Shown here piece by piece: positions 7,998 through 15,878 of a DNA stretch of 64,000 nucleotides; the stretch's first letter is position 1, and each line of letters begins with the position of its first letter. The notes under the pieces were generated by a model. That model saw nothing but the letters and a program-made list of their open reading frames with translations, ran no database searches and was not told the origin of the DNA. Made by a program: the position numbers and the translations under genes. The DNA is from Solirubrobacterales bacterium (lineage in GTDB: Bacteria > Actinomycetota > Thermoleophilia > Solirubrobacterales > Solirubrobacteraceae). The stretch covers positions 22,522 to 86,521 of the forward strand of contig PLFX01000027.1 of the NCBI GenBank assembly GCA_003138355.1, in the 5' to 3' direction.

Positions 7998-8273
7998 CTA
8001 GCTACCGCCGGCCATCGCCGGCAAGATAACGAGCACATCCTGCGCACCGACCGCAGTGTCGAGTCCGTCGAGCACGCGGACGTCCTCGTCGTTGAGATAC
8101 ACGTTGACGTAGCGGTTGAGCTGCCCGTCCGCGCTGAAAAGCTGCGACTCGGTGGCTGGGTGGGCGGCTACGAGGCTTGCGAGGACCGCGCGCACGTTCT
8201 CACCTTCGGCGGTCACCTCGCGCTCGCCGCCGACCGAGGGGCGCAGGACCGGGGGGATCTTGATCGTCGGCAT
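7998..8273 (-). CDS. cysO: Sulfur-carrier protein CysO (MoaD/ThiS family) with extra C-terminal serine
   Basis: 91 residues of ubiquitin-like beta-grasp type. The sequence resembles M. tuberculosis CysO closely at IPPVLRPSVGG, RYVNVYLNDEDVR and VLVILPAMAGG. CysO carries sulfur as a C-terminal glycine thiocarboxylate, formed after adenylation by a ThiF/MoeB-type enzyme. The stop follows GGS rather than GG, so the diglycine is not terminal and one residue must be removed before activation. A TAGGTT box lies 8 nt before the ATG. Confidence 0.9.
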   Translation of the reverse strand: MPTIKIPPVLRPSVGGEREVTAEGENVRAVLASLVAAHPATESQLFSADGQLNRYVNVYLNDEDVRVLDGLDTAVGAQDVLVILPAMAGGS

Positions 8274-8281
8274 CGCGGGGA

Positions 8282-8287
8282 AACCTA
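8282..8287 (-). promoter_or_regulatory. -10 element, leaderless promoter of cysO
   Basis: TAGGTT on the minus strand, 8 nt before the cysO ATG, inside the gap after the rhodanese-ThiF gene. No Shine-Dalgarno sequence is seen. Confidence 0.4.
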
Positions 8288-9466
8288 CCCAGCTGCGGCG
8301 CAGAAGGCGTCGTAGTCGGGGAACACGCCCATCTCTTCATCGCTGATCGAGTCGGGATCGCGCGAGCAGATCGGGCAGGCGGGGTCGCGACGGATCTTGA
8401 GCTCGTCGAGGGTTCCCGCGAGCGCGTCGTAGAGCAGCAGGCGTCCGATCGCGGGCTCGCCGGCGCCGGTGATGAGCTTGATCACCTCGGTCGCCTGGAG
8501 TAGGCCCATCGTCCCCGGCAGCACGCCGAGAACGCCGTTGGCCCCGCAGGATGGCGCGAGTTCCGCGGGTGGCGGCTCCGGGAACAGGCAGCGGTAGCAA
8601 GGTCCCTCGTAGGGCTTGAAGACCGATAGCTGCCCGTCGAAGCCGAGGACCGACGCCGACACGACGGGGATCCGCAGGCGCACGCTGGCGTCGTTGAGCA
8701 GGTAGCGCGTCGGGAAGTTGTCGACGCCGTCGACGACGATGTCATAGCCCGAGATGATCTCCATGATGTTGGAGGCGTCGAGCCGTGTCTTGTAGGGCAC
8801 GACGTTCACGTCGGGGTTGAGCGCGTGGATCGTCTCCTCGGCCGACTCGACCTTCGGCACGCCGATGCGCGCCGTGTTGTGGATGACCTGGCGCTGAAGG
8901 TTCGAGAGGTCGACGAGGTCGCTGTCGAGGATGCCGAGCGTGCCAACGCCCGCAGCGGCGAGGTAGAGCGCGGTCGGCGAGCCGAGCCCGCCCGCGCCGA
9001 GCAGCAGAACCTTCGCGTCGAGCAGCTTTTGCTGGCCGGACTCGCCGATCTCGGGGATCAGCAGGTGGCGCGAGTAGCGCTCGCGCTGCTCAGGTGTGAA
9101 CGTGCGGGGGACGACCACCTCGTAGCCGCGGTCCTTCCAGAGCGTGATGCCGCCCGTCATCGACGCGACGTGCTCGTAGCCGAGGTCGTTGCTGAGGGTG
9201 TGCGCGGCGAGTGCCGAGCGGTTGCCAGACGCGCAATAGAGCACGACGCGCTGCGAGCGATCGGGCACGACGCCCTCGATCCGCGACTCGAGGTAGCTGC
9301 GCGGAACATGCTTCGCCCCGGGCAGGTGGCCCTGCGCCCACTCATCGCTCTCGCGCACGTCGATGATCGCAACGCCATTGCCGACGAGCTCGCTGACGGC
9401 CGCTGGATCGATCTCCTCGATCCCGGCCTTGATCTGGCGGATGAACTCGGCACCCGAAGGGCTCAT
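8285..9466 (-). CDS. Rhodanese-ThiF/MoeB fusion, CysO-activating sulfurtransferase
   Basis: 393 residues. Residues about 15-115 are a rhodanese domain with the persulfide loop C78-ASGNRS. Residues about 122-393 are an E1-like adenylyltransferase with GAGGLGSP (157-164), the LQRQVIHN arginine region and a zinc site made by CYRC and CPIC. Role: adenylate the CysO glycine and supply sulfur from the rhodanese persulfide. In M. tuberculosis MoeZ the order is reversed (ThiF then rhodanese). Start ATG is supported by CAGGAG 8 nt upstream. It heads the cysO-cysM-mec cluster and diverges from the Rrf2 gene. Confidence 0.88.
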   Translation of the reverse strand: MSPSGAEFIRQIKAGIEEIDPAAVSELVGNGVAIIDVRESDEWAQGHLPGAKHVPRSYLESRIEGVVPDRSQRVVLYCASGNRSALAAHTLSNDLGYEHVASMTGGITLWKDRGYEVVVPRTFTPEQRERYSRHLLIPEIGESGQQKLLDAKVLLLGAGGLGSPTALYLAAAGVGTLGILDSDLVDLSNLQRQVIHNTARIGVPKVESAEETIHALNPDVNVVPYKTRLDASNIMEIISGYDIVVDGVDNFPTRYLLNDASVRLRIPVVSASVLGFDGQLSVFKPYEGPCYRCLFPEPPPAELAPSCGANGVLGVLPGTMGLLQATEVIKLITGAGEPAIGRLLLYDALAGTLDELKIRRDPACPICSRDPDSISDEEMGVFPDYDAFCAAAG

Positions 9467-9500
9467 CTCAAAACTCCTGAAACCTTGTCTGGATTCACGA

Positions 9501-9515
9501 CTATAAAAAGTATAG
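9501..9515. promoter_or_regulatory. AT-rich inverted repeat in the divergent sulfur promoter
   Basis: CTATA-aaaag-TATAG is a perfect 5-bp inverted repeat in otherwise GC-rich DNA between the rhodanese-ThiF gene and the Rrf2 gene. On the minus strand it supplies TATACT and TATAGT, good -10 candidates for the leftward cysteine cluster. It may be a promoter, a second operator, or both. Confidence 0.45.
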
Positions 9516-9595
9516 CGCGGTCGGGCGTGCTATACGGCGTTTCAAGTTTCGCACGCGCGCGCCGCATCGGCCGAGACTGCCACGCAGATGGCCTG

Positions 9596-9620
9596 ATACC
9601 CTACCGTCGAGGTAGGTTAT
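9596..9620. promoter_or_regulatory. Rrf2-type operator overlapping the suf promoter
   Basis: Left arm ATA-C-CCTACC (9596-9605), spacer gtcga, right arm GGTAGG-T-TAT (9611-9620). The 25-bp palindrome is perfect except for one opposed pair (9599/9617). The layout (A/T ends, inner CC/GG) resembles IscR/RsrR-type Rrf2 sites. The right arm contains TAGGTT, which lies 8 nt before the Rrf2 ATG and would be its -10 box, so binding should repress the gene. Confidence 0.65.
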
Positions 9621-9626
9621 TCGTCG

Positions 9627-10103
9627 ATGATGTTCTCAACCAGAGCCGAGTACGGCGTGCGCGTGATGGTCGATCTCGCGCGGCGCGACAGCGACGACCC
9701 GGTGCCGCTGGCTGAGATCGCCGAGCACGAAGGCCTCCCGCTGGCATATCTCGAGCACCTCGTCGCGCGACTGCGCCGCGCGGGGCTCGTCGACAGCCGG
9801 CGTGGCGCGCACGGCGGCTACCTGCTCTCGCGCGCCCCCGAGCTCATCACGATGGCCGAGGTCGTCGAGGCGCTGGAGGGCGCGATCGCGCCGATCGAAT
9901 GCATCTCGAGCGACCCCGATGGAACGATGCACTGCGTGCGCGAGCTGGATCCGCAGCGCGTCTGCACGACGAAGCTGCTGTGGACGCGAGTTCGCGGCTC
10001 GATCGTCGACACGCTCGAGCGCACGACGCTCGCCGAGCTCGTACCGCAGCCGCAGCTGATCGAGCTCGAGTCGATGACCCCGAACAAGCCGGTCGCCGCC
10101 TAG
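9627..10103 (+). CDS. Rrf2 family Fe-S cluster regulator of the suf operon
   Basis: 158 residues. N-terminal winged helix-turn-helix starts MFSTRAEYGVRVMVDLA, with the Rrf2 wing VDSRRGAHGGYLLSR. Three cysteines, C92, C103 and C113, occupy the cluster-binding region; the spacing (11 and 10) is wider than IscR (6 and 6), so the ligands may be arranged differently. It is first in the suf operon, 20 bp before sufC, and its start lies 6 bp after a near-perfect palindrome. Expected to sense the Fe-S state and autoregulate suf, possibly also the divergent cysteine genes. Confidence 0.9.
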   Translation: MMFSTRAEYGVRVMVDLARRDSDDPVPLAEIAEHEGLPLAYLEHLVARLRRAGLVDSRRGAHGGYLLSRAPELITMAEVVEALEGAIAPIECISSDPDGTMHCVRELDPQRVCTTKLLWTRVRGSIVDTLERTTLAELVPQPQLIELESMTPNKPVAA

Positions 10104-10110
10104 GCGCGGC

Positions 10111-10118
10111 AGAGGAGG
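10111..10118 (+). promoter_or_regulatory. Ribosome binding site deciding the TTG start of sufC
   Basis: AGAGGAGG ends 5 nt before the TTG at 10124. It is one of the strongest Shine-Dalgarno sequences in the window and justifies the non-ATG start. Confidence 0.7.
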
Positions 10119-10123
10119 CCTTC

Positions 10124-10879
10124 TTGGCTGAGTTGGAGATCCGCAACCTGCATGTCCGCACCGAGGACCGAGAGATCCTGCGCGGCGTTGATCTGACCGT
10201 CCGCTCGGGCGAGCTGCATGCTCTGCTCGGGCCGAATGGGTCAGGCAAGTCGACCCTCGCCAACACGATCATGGGGCACCCCAGCTACGAGGTGACCGAC
10301 GGCCAGATCCTGCTCGACGGCGACGAGCTCAACGAGCTCGAGCCGCACGAGCGCGCGCGGCGCGGCCTGTTTCTCGCCTTTCAGTACCCGGTCGCGGTGC
10401 CCGGCGTGTCGGTCGCGAACTTCCTGCGCATGGCGATCAACGCGCAGCGCGAGGAGCCGATCAAGGTGCCCGAGTTCCGCAGCGCCCTCGAGCACGCCGT
10501 GAAGCTGCTCGACGTCGACCGGAAGTTCACGAGCCGTCACCTCAACGACGGCTTCTCCGGCGGCGAGAAGAAGCGTGCCGAGATCCTCCAGATGGCGATG
10601 CTGCGCCCGCAACTCGCGGTACTCGACGAAACCGACTCCGGCCTCGACGTGGATGCGCTACGAACCGTCGCCGAGGGGGTCGCGAGACTTCACCGCGAGC
10701 AGGGCATCGGCGCGCTGATCATCACCCACTACCAACGGATCCTCGACTACATCAAGCCGGAGTTCGTCCACGTGATGATCGATGGCCGCGTCGTGCTCGA
10801 CGGTGGCCCCGAGATCGTCGAGCGGATCGAGCGCGATGGGTACGACCCGATCCGCGAAGAGGTCGCCGCGCGTGCCTAG
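10124..10879 (+). CDS. sufC: SUF system ATPase SufC
   Basis: 251 residues from a TTG start. ABC-type ATPase of the SufBCD Fe-S assembly scaffold. Seen: Walker A GPNGSGKS (36-43), signature FSGGEKKRAEILQM, Walker B LAVLDETDSGLD and the switch His in IITHYQRIL. The sequence FQYPVAVPGVSVANFLRMA is characteristic of SufC rather than transporters. The stop overlaps the GTG start of sufD by 8 nt, indicating translational coupling. Here sufC is the first structural gene; in most actinobacteria sufB comes first. Confidence 0.95.
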   Translation: MAELEIRNLHVRTEDREILRGVDLTVRSGELHALLGPNGSGKSTLANTIMGHPSYEVTDGQILLDGDELNELEPHERARRGLFLAFQYPVAVPGVSVANFLRMAINAQREEPIKVPEFRSALEHAVKLLDVDRKFTSRHLNDGFSGGEKKRAEILQMAMLRPQLAVLDETDSGLDVDALRTVAEGVARLHREQGIGALIITHYQRILDYIKPEFVHVMIDGRVVLDGGPEIVERIERDGYDPIREEVAARA

Positions 10880-12224
10880 CGAGACGCCTGCGCCGCGCAA
10901 GGCCGGCGCGCGTCGCGAGGCCGCGCTCAACCACCCCCTCGACGGGCGCGGCACGCCGCGGATGACGCTGGCGGAGTCCCGGGCGCTCGCGCGCGCGGCC
11001 TACGAGCGGCTCCCGCTGCCCAGCTGGCGGCGTTCCGGGTTCTGGGCGACGAGCCTCGAGTCGCTCGACCTCGAGGCGCTCGAGGCACGCGAACACGCGC
11101 CCGACTCGTCACGACCGGCGATCCTCGCCGGCGCGCCCGCAGCCGGGGTGCTCGTGCAGCGCGACTCCTCAGTGGTTCACGTCGAGCTCGACCCCGAGCT
11201 GGCCGAGCGCGGAGTGATCCTTTGCAGCCTGGAAGAGGCCGCGCAGGATCACGCGGCGCTCTTCGAGCGCTACTACCTGCGCCGCCTGCCGCTGGACCGC
11301 CACAAGCTCGAGGCCGCGAGCGCCGCGTTCTGGAGCGGAGGTGCCTTCCTCTACGTGCCGGCGGAGCTGCAGATCGATGACCCGTTCCAGATCGTCTACG
11401 AGATCAGCGAGGGCCGGACCGCGCAATACGCCCACACACTTGCGATCGGCGACCGCGGCAGCGCGATGCGCCTGCGAGAGTACGGCCTCGCCGGGGAGGC
11501 AGAGGGCCAGTCGCTGCACGCGGGCCAATTCGAGCTGTATCTCGAGGACAATGCGCGCTGCCGGCTGACGCAGCTACGCGACTGGGGCTCGGGCGAGGTC
11601 CACGACGTCTCGACTTCTGTCGTCGAGGTGGCGCGGGACGCTTACTGTCACTGGCTGCCGGCGCTGCTCGGCGGCGCGTTGATCCGTCACCACGACGAGA
11701 TCGCGATCGCCGGCCCGGGAGGCGACATGGCCTTCCGCGGAGTCCTCTTCAGCGAGCGCGAGGAGCATTTCGACGTGTTTGCCGTGGACCTGCACGAGAC
11801 CGGGCCATCCGGCGGCGACGTCCACTGGCGGGGTGCCGCAAGCGGCTCGAGCCGCGCCAGCTTCGAAGGGCTGATCAAGATCAATCAAGGCGCCCAGCAG
11901 AGCCACACCTACCTCCAATTCCACTCGATGCTGCTCTCGCGCGATGCCGAGCTCGATGCGATCCCGTCGGTGCTCGTGGGCGCCGACGATGTCTCGGCCT
12001 CGCACGGCGGGACCGTGGGCGAGCTCGACGAGCTCTTGATCTTCTACATGCAGTCGCGGGGGCTGACGCGACCGCAGGCGGTACGCGTGATCGTCGAGGG
12101 CTTCTTCGAACCGCTGATCGTGCAGCTCGACGATCCCCACCTCGAAGGCCTCATCCGCGAACGGATCGGCAGCAAGCTGCACGCGGCAGCGGCGGACATC
12201 GAGAGCTACGCGCTGGCGAGATGA
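10872..12224 (+). CDS. sufD: SUF scaffold subunit SufD
   Basis: 450 residues from GTG 10872, which overlaps the sufC end; an internal ATG at 10962 is an alternative. SufD pairs with SufB and SufC2 in the Fe-S assembly scaffold. Seen: the helical N-terminus, AFWSGGAFLYVPA (shared with SufB), the beta-helix core (VHDVSTSVVEVARDAYC, GGALIRHHDEI), and the C-terminal SHGGTVGELDELLIFYMQSRGL, where the first His belongs to the conserved SufD interface. Stop overlaps sufS by 4 nt (ATGA). Confidence 0.93.
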   Translation: MPSETPAPRKAGARREAALNHPLDGRGTPRMTLAESRALARAAYERLPLPSWRRSGFWATSLESLDLEALEAREHAPDSSRPAILAGAPAAGVLVQRDSSVVHVELDPELAERGVILCSLEEAAQDHAALFERYYLRRLPLDRHKLEAASAAFWSGGAFLYVPAELQIDDPFQIVYEISEGRTAQYAHTLAIGDRGSAMRLREYGLAGEAEGQSLHAGQFELYLEDNARCRLTQLRDWGSGEVHDVSTSVVEVARDAYCHWLPALLGGALIRHHDEIAIAGPGGDMAFRGVLFSEREEHFDVFAVDLHETGPSGGDVHWRGAASGSSRASFEGLIKINQGAQQSHTYLQFHSMLLSRDAELDAIPSVLVGADDVSASHGGTVGELDELLIFYMQSRGLTRPQAVRVIVEGFFEPLIVQLDDPHLEGLIRERIGSKLHAAAADIESYALAR

Positions 12225-13462
12225 CGACGACGGCCAGCACGATGACCGAGCTCGACGTCCGCGCCGACTTCCCGATCCTCTCGCGGAAGATCGGCGGGAA
12301 GCGACTCGTCTACCTCGACTCGTCGAACACCTCCCAGAAGCCCGAGCGCGTGATCGCGGCGATCGACGACTACTACCGAAACCGCAACGCGAACATCCAC
12401 CGCGGCGTGTACCCGCTCGCCGTCGAGGCGGATGCACTGTTCGAAGCGGCGCGCGAGCGGATCGCGGCGTTCACCGGCGGCGAGGCACGCGCGACGATCT
12501 TCACCGCGAACGCCACCGCGGCGATCAACCTCGTCGCCTACTCGTGGGCGCGCGCGAGCCTCACGCCGCAGGACGCGGTGCTCGTGACCGAGATGGAGCA
12601 CCACGCGAACATCGTCCCCTGGCAGCTCGCAACCGCTGCGACCGGCGCGCAGTTGCGCTGGCTCGATATCGACGAGCAGGGCCTGCTCTCGCTCGACCAG
12701 CTCGACGCCGAGCTCGCCACCGGCGACGTCAAGCTCGTCGCGGTGGCCCACGTCTCGAACGTTCTCGGCACGATCAACCCCGTCAAGGAAATCGTCCGCC
12801 GCGCGCACGATGCCGGCGCGAGGGTGCTGATCGACGGTGCCCAGGCGGTGCCGCAGATGCCCGTTGACGTGGGGACGATCGGCGCCGACTTCTACGCCTG
12901 GACCGGACACAAGGCGCTCGGCCCCACCGGGATCGGGGTGCTGCAGGCCGACGCCGCGGTGCTCGAGCAGATGCCGCCTTTCCTCGCCGGCGGGGACATG
13001 ATCGAGCGCGTCACCCGCGAGCGCTCGACGTGGAACGAGCTGCCATGGAAGTTCGAAGCGGGAACCTCGATGATCGCCGAGGCGGTTGGGCTCGGCGCCG
13101 CCGTCGATTACCTGGCGGCGCTCGGCATGACGCGCGCGCGCGAGCACGAACGCATGCTGACGGCGTATGCCCTCGAACAGCTGAGCGCGCTCGACGGCAT
13201 CCAGATCCACGGGCCGCTGACGGCCGACGCCCGTGGCGGTCTCGTCTCCTTCAGCGTCGACGGGATCCACCCACACGACCTCGCCGAACTGCTCGGGCGC
13301 GAAGGTGTCTGCGTGCGTGCGAGCCACCACTGCGCGCAGCCGCTGATGGCAAAGCTCGGCGTTCCCGCGACCACCCGCGCGAGCTTCGCGGCCTACAACG
13401 TGTCCGAGGACGTGGACGCCCTCATCGCGGCGGTCCGCTCGGCGCAGCGCATCTTCGCCTGA
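12221..13462 (+). CDS. sufS: Cysteine desulfurase SufS
   Basis: 413 residues, class V aminotransferase fold, group II desulfurase. It takes sulfur from cysteine as a persulfide and passes it to SufU. PLP lysine K231 is in WTGHKALGPTG; catalytic cysteine C371 is in RASHHCAQPLM, the short-loop type that needs SufU activation. Also seen: NIHRGVYPLA and TEMEHHANIVPWQ. ATGA overlap with sufD and a 1-nt overlap with sufU show tight coupling. An N-terminal extension of about 10 residues (MTTTASTMTE) may mean the second ATG is used. Confidence 0.95.
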   Translation: MTTTASTMTELDVRADFPILSRKIGGKRLVYLDSSNTSQKPERVIAAIDDYYRNRNANIHRGVYPLAVEADALFEAARERIAAFTGGEARATIFTANATAAINLVAYSWARASLTPQDAVLVTEMEHHANIVPWQLATAATGAQLRWLDIDEQGLLSLDQLDAELATGDVKLVAVAHVSNVLGTINPVKEIVRRAHDAGARVLIDGAQAVPQMPVDVGTIGADFYAWTGHKALGPTGIGVLQADAAVLEQMPPFLAGGDMIERVTRERSTWNELPWKFEAGTSMIAEAVGLGAAVDYLAALGMTRAREHERMLTAYALEQLSALDGIQIHGPLTADARGGLVSFSVDGIHPHDLAELLGREGVCVRASHHCAQPLMAKLGVPATTRASFAAYNVSEDVDALIAAVRSAQRIFA

Positions 13463-13854
13463 TGGACGACCTATACCGCGACTTCATCCTCGAGCACTAC
13501 AAGCGTCCGCGGAACTTCGGCGAGCTCGAGCCGCACGACCTCGAGGCACATGAGTACAACCCGCTGTGCGGCGACGAGATCGGTGTGCAGATCAAGGTCG
13601 CCGATGGCAAGATCGCCGACCTGCGCTTCAACGGCCACGGTTGCGCGATCTCGCAGGCGGCGGCGTCGATCGCCACCGAGGAGCTCATCGGGATGGACGT
13701 CGAGGAGGCCGCAAAGCTCGACGCCGACTGGATGCTCGCGTTGCTTGGGATCGACATCTCGGCGACTCGGCGGAAGTGCGCGCTGCTCCTCCTCAAGGCC
13801 CTGCGCCACGCGATCACCGGCGATGGAAGCTGGCCGGTGGGCGCAACCGACTAG
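13462..13854 (+). CDS. sufU: Zinc-dependent sulfurtransferase SufU
   Basis: 130 residues. IscU-like fold; in Gram-positive SUF systems SufU binds zinc and accepts persulfide from SufS by zinc-ligand swapping. Zinc ligands are present: C36 and D38 in NPLCGDE, C61 in GHGCAIS, and C106 in TRRKCALLL. The insertion between the second and third cysteines typical of SufU is present. Start overlaps the SufS stop by one base. Confidence 0.93.
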   Translation: MDDLYRDFILEHYKRPRNFGELEPHDLEAHEYNPLCGDEIGVQIKVADGKIADLRFNGHGCAISQAAASIATEELIGMDVEEAAKLDADWMLALLGIDISATRRKCALLLLKALRHAITGDGSWPVGATD

Positions 13855-13905
13855 CAAAGGCCCGCGGCCGGCGACGAGCTGATGCGGGCGAGGGAATCCG
13901 ACCGC

Positions 13906-13911
13906 TAAGAT
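13906..13911 (+). promoter_or_regulatory. -10 element for separate transcription of sufB
   Basis: TAAGAT lies 9 nt before the sufB ATG within the 66-bp sufU-sufB gap, the only sizeable gap in the operon. A GGTG sequence near the ATG could alternatively serve as a weak ribosome site. Confidence 0.35.
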
Positions 13912-13920
13912 AGGTGTTAG

Positions 13921-15306
13921 ATGGCGACGATCAACAAGCCAAGTCCGATCATCGAGACCGAGAAGGGTGAGCTCGTCGCGCGCAAGGGCGTTTCGCTCGA
14001 AGTGATCCGCGAGCTCTCGCGGATCAAGGGCGAGCCGGACTGGATGCGCGAGAAGCGCGAGCACAGCTTCGGGATCTTCCAGCGCAAGCCGATGCCGACC
14101 TGGGGACCCGACCTCTCGGAGCTCAACTTCGACGACCTCGTCCTCTACTCGCCGCCGACGACCGGGCGCTTCAACTCCTGGGACGACGTTCCGGCGGACA
14201 TGAAGCAGACCTACGAGGACCTCGGCATCCCGCAGGCCGAGCGCGAGCATCTCGCGGGCGTCATCGGGGTCTGGCGCCAGGAACCGGTCTACGAGGGGCT
14301 CAAGGAGGAGTACGCGAAGCTCGGGATCCTCTTCTGCTCGATGGACACCGCGGTCAACGACTACCCGGAGCTCGTCCAGAAGTACTTCATGAAGAAGTGC
14401 GTGCCGCCGTCGGACAACAAGTTCGCGGCGCTACACGGTGCCGTCTGGTCGGGTGGCGCGTTCGTCTACATCCCGCCGGGCGTCCGCTGCGACCTCCCGC
14501 TCCAGTCCTACTTCCGCATGGAGGGCGCCGGCGAGGGCACCTTCGAGCACACGCTGATCATCGCCGACGAGGGCTCCGACGTGAACTACATCGAGGGCTG
14601 CACCGCGCAGACTTACAGCGTCAACTCGATGCACTCCGCGGTCGTCGAGATCTTCGTCCACGAAGGCGCCAAGGCGCGCTACACGACCGTCCAGAACTGG
14701 TCCAAGGACGTCTACAACCTGAACACGAAGCGCGCACGCGTCGATGCTCACGGCACCGTCGAGTGGGTCGGCGGTTCGATGGGTGCGAAGGTCGTGATGC
14801 TCTACCCGGGCTCCTACCTGATGGGCGAAGGCGCGCGCGCCGACCACCTGAACGTCGGCGTCGCCGGCAAGGGCGTCCATAAGGACACGGGCGCGAAGGT
14901 CGTCCACCGCGCCCCGAACACGACATCGAACATCCTCGCCAAGTCGATCTCCAAGGACGGCGGGATCATGGGCTACCGCGGGCTAGTCCACATGGGGCCG
15001 AACTCGCAGGGGTCGAAGGCGCGCGTCCAGTGCGACGGGCTGATGATGGACGGCATCTCGCGCTCGGACACCTGGCCCGACATCCAGATCGAGAACCCGC
15101 ATGTCACCGTCGCGCACGAGGCGACCGTAGGGCGGATCTCCGACGACCAGCTCTTCTACATGGGCACCCGCGGCTTCAGCGAGGACGAGGCAGCCGCGAT
15201 GATCGTCAACGGTTTCATCGAGCCGGTCACGAAGGAGCTCCCGATGGAGTACGCGGTCGAGCTCAACCGTTTGATCCAGCTCGAGATGATCGGTTCGATC
15301 GGCTAG
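13921..15306 (+). CDS. sufB: SUF scaffold subunit SufB
   Basis: 461 residues, standard length without intein. Core component of the SufBC2D scaffold on which Fe-S clusters are built. Seen: KPMPTWGPDLSELNFDD, GGAFVYIPPGVRCDLPLQ, NYIEGCTAQTYSVNSMHS, the beta-helix YTTVQNWSKDVYNLNTKRA, SKARVQCDGLMMD with the likely cluster-building cysteine, and a conserved C-terminal EATVGRISDDQLFYMGTRG. It is last in the operon after a 66-bp gap, an unusual order, and may have its own promoter. Confidence 0.95.
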   Translation: MATINKPSPIIETEKGELVARKGVSLEVIRELSRIKGEPDWMREKREHSFGIFQRKPMPTWGPDLSELNFDDLVLYSPPTTGRFNSWDDVPADMKQTYEDLGIPQAEREHLAGVIGVWRQEPVYEGLKEEYAKLGILFCSMDTAVNDYPELVQKYFMKKCVPPSDNKFAALHGAVWSGGAFVYIPPGVRCDLPLQSYFRMEGAGEGTFEHTLIIADEGSDVNYIEGCTAQTYSVNSMHSAVVEIFVHEGAKARYTTVQNWSKDVYNLNTKRARVDAHGTVEWVGGSMGAKVVMLYPGSYLMGEGARADHLNVGVAGKGVHKDTGAKVVHRAPNTTSNILAKSISKDGGIMGYRGLVHMGPNSQGSKARVQCDGLMMDGISRSDTWPDIQIENPHVTVAHEATVGRISDDQLFYMGTRGFSEDEAAAMIVNGFIEPVTKELPMEYAVELNRLIQLEMIGSIG

Positions 15307-15419
15307 CTGCGCGGCCGGTCGGCGGGGCGGCATGTGCGGCGGTTGCGCGTGCGACCGGCTTGCTCGCTGGCCGAGGAGCGCGCTTGGTGTGGGTCGTTGG
15401 CTGGGTGGTTGCCAGCGGG

Positions 15420-15836
15420 CTACGGGCCGGCGATCTCGATGAGCGAGCCAGAGGGCGCTGGGGCCAGCAGGACGGTGATCAGCTGGCCTTGGAGCGTGCC
15501 GGTGATGGCACAGTGGAGCTGCGCGTCAGCGGCTATGCAGACGGGATGGGCGCGCTGCCACTGCACGTGCAGGGACGCGAGCGTCGCCGGCAGAGCCTTT
15601 GCCGTGAGGATCGAGGACTCGGAACTGAGATAGCAGGGGTAGAAGCTGCAGCCAGCGTAGGTGCGGCGAAAGCCCTGCGGTAGCCGGACCTGCGCGATGG
15701 CGCTACGGGCGAGCGCGAGCTCACGACGTTGCTTGACCGCGTTGATCGCGGCGATCGTGCGCGGGATCGCCTCGAAACCGGCCGCGAAGAGGAGCGTGAC
15801 AAGCAGCGCGAACTGGAAGCGACGTCTGACCCGCAT
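15420..15836 (-). CDS. Hypothetical membrane-anchored protein
   Basis: 138 residues; no family recognised. One N-terminal hydrophobic segment (FALLVTLLFAAGF, residues 9-21) after a basic MRVRRRF suggests a pilin-like or signal-anchor start. The rest is predicted extracytoplasmic with four cysteines (CSFYPC, PVC and LHC) that could form disulfides. Follows two other small genes on the same strand, which may form a loose operon. Confidence 0.55.
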   Translation of the reverse strand: MRVRRRFQFALLVTLLFAAGFEAIPRTIAAINAVKQRRELALARSAIAQVRLPQGFRRTYAGCSFYPCYLSSESSILTAKALPATLASLHVQWQRAHPVCIAADAQLHCAITGTLQGQLITVLLAPAPSGSLIEIAGP

Positions 15837-15878
15837 AGCGGTGATTTATCGGCCGAGCGGAGCTCTCGCGTGAGACGC

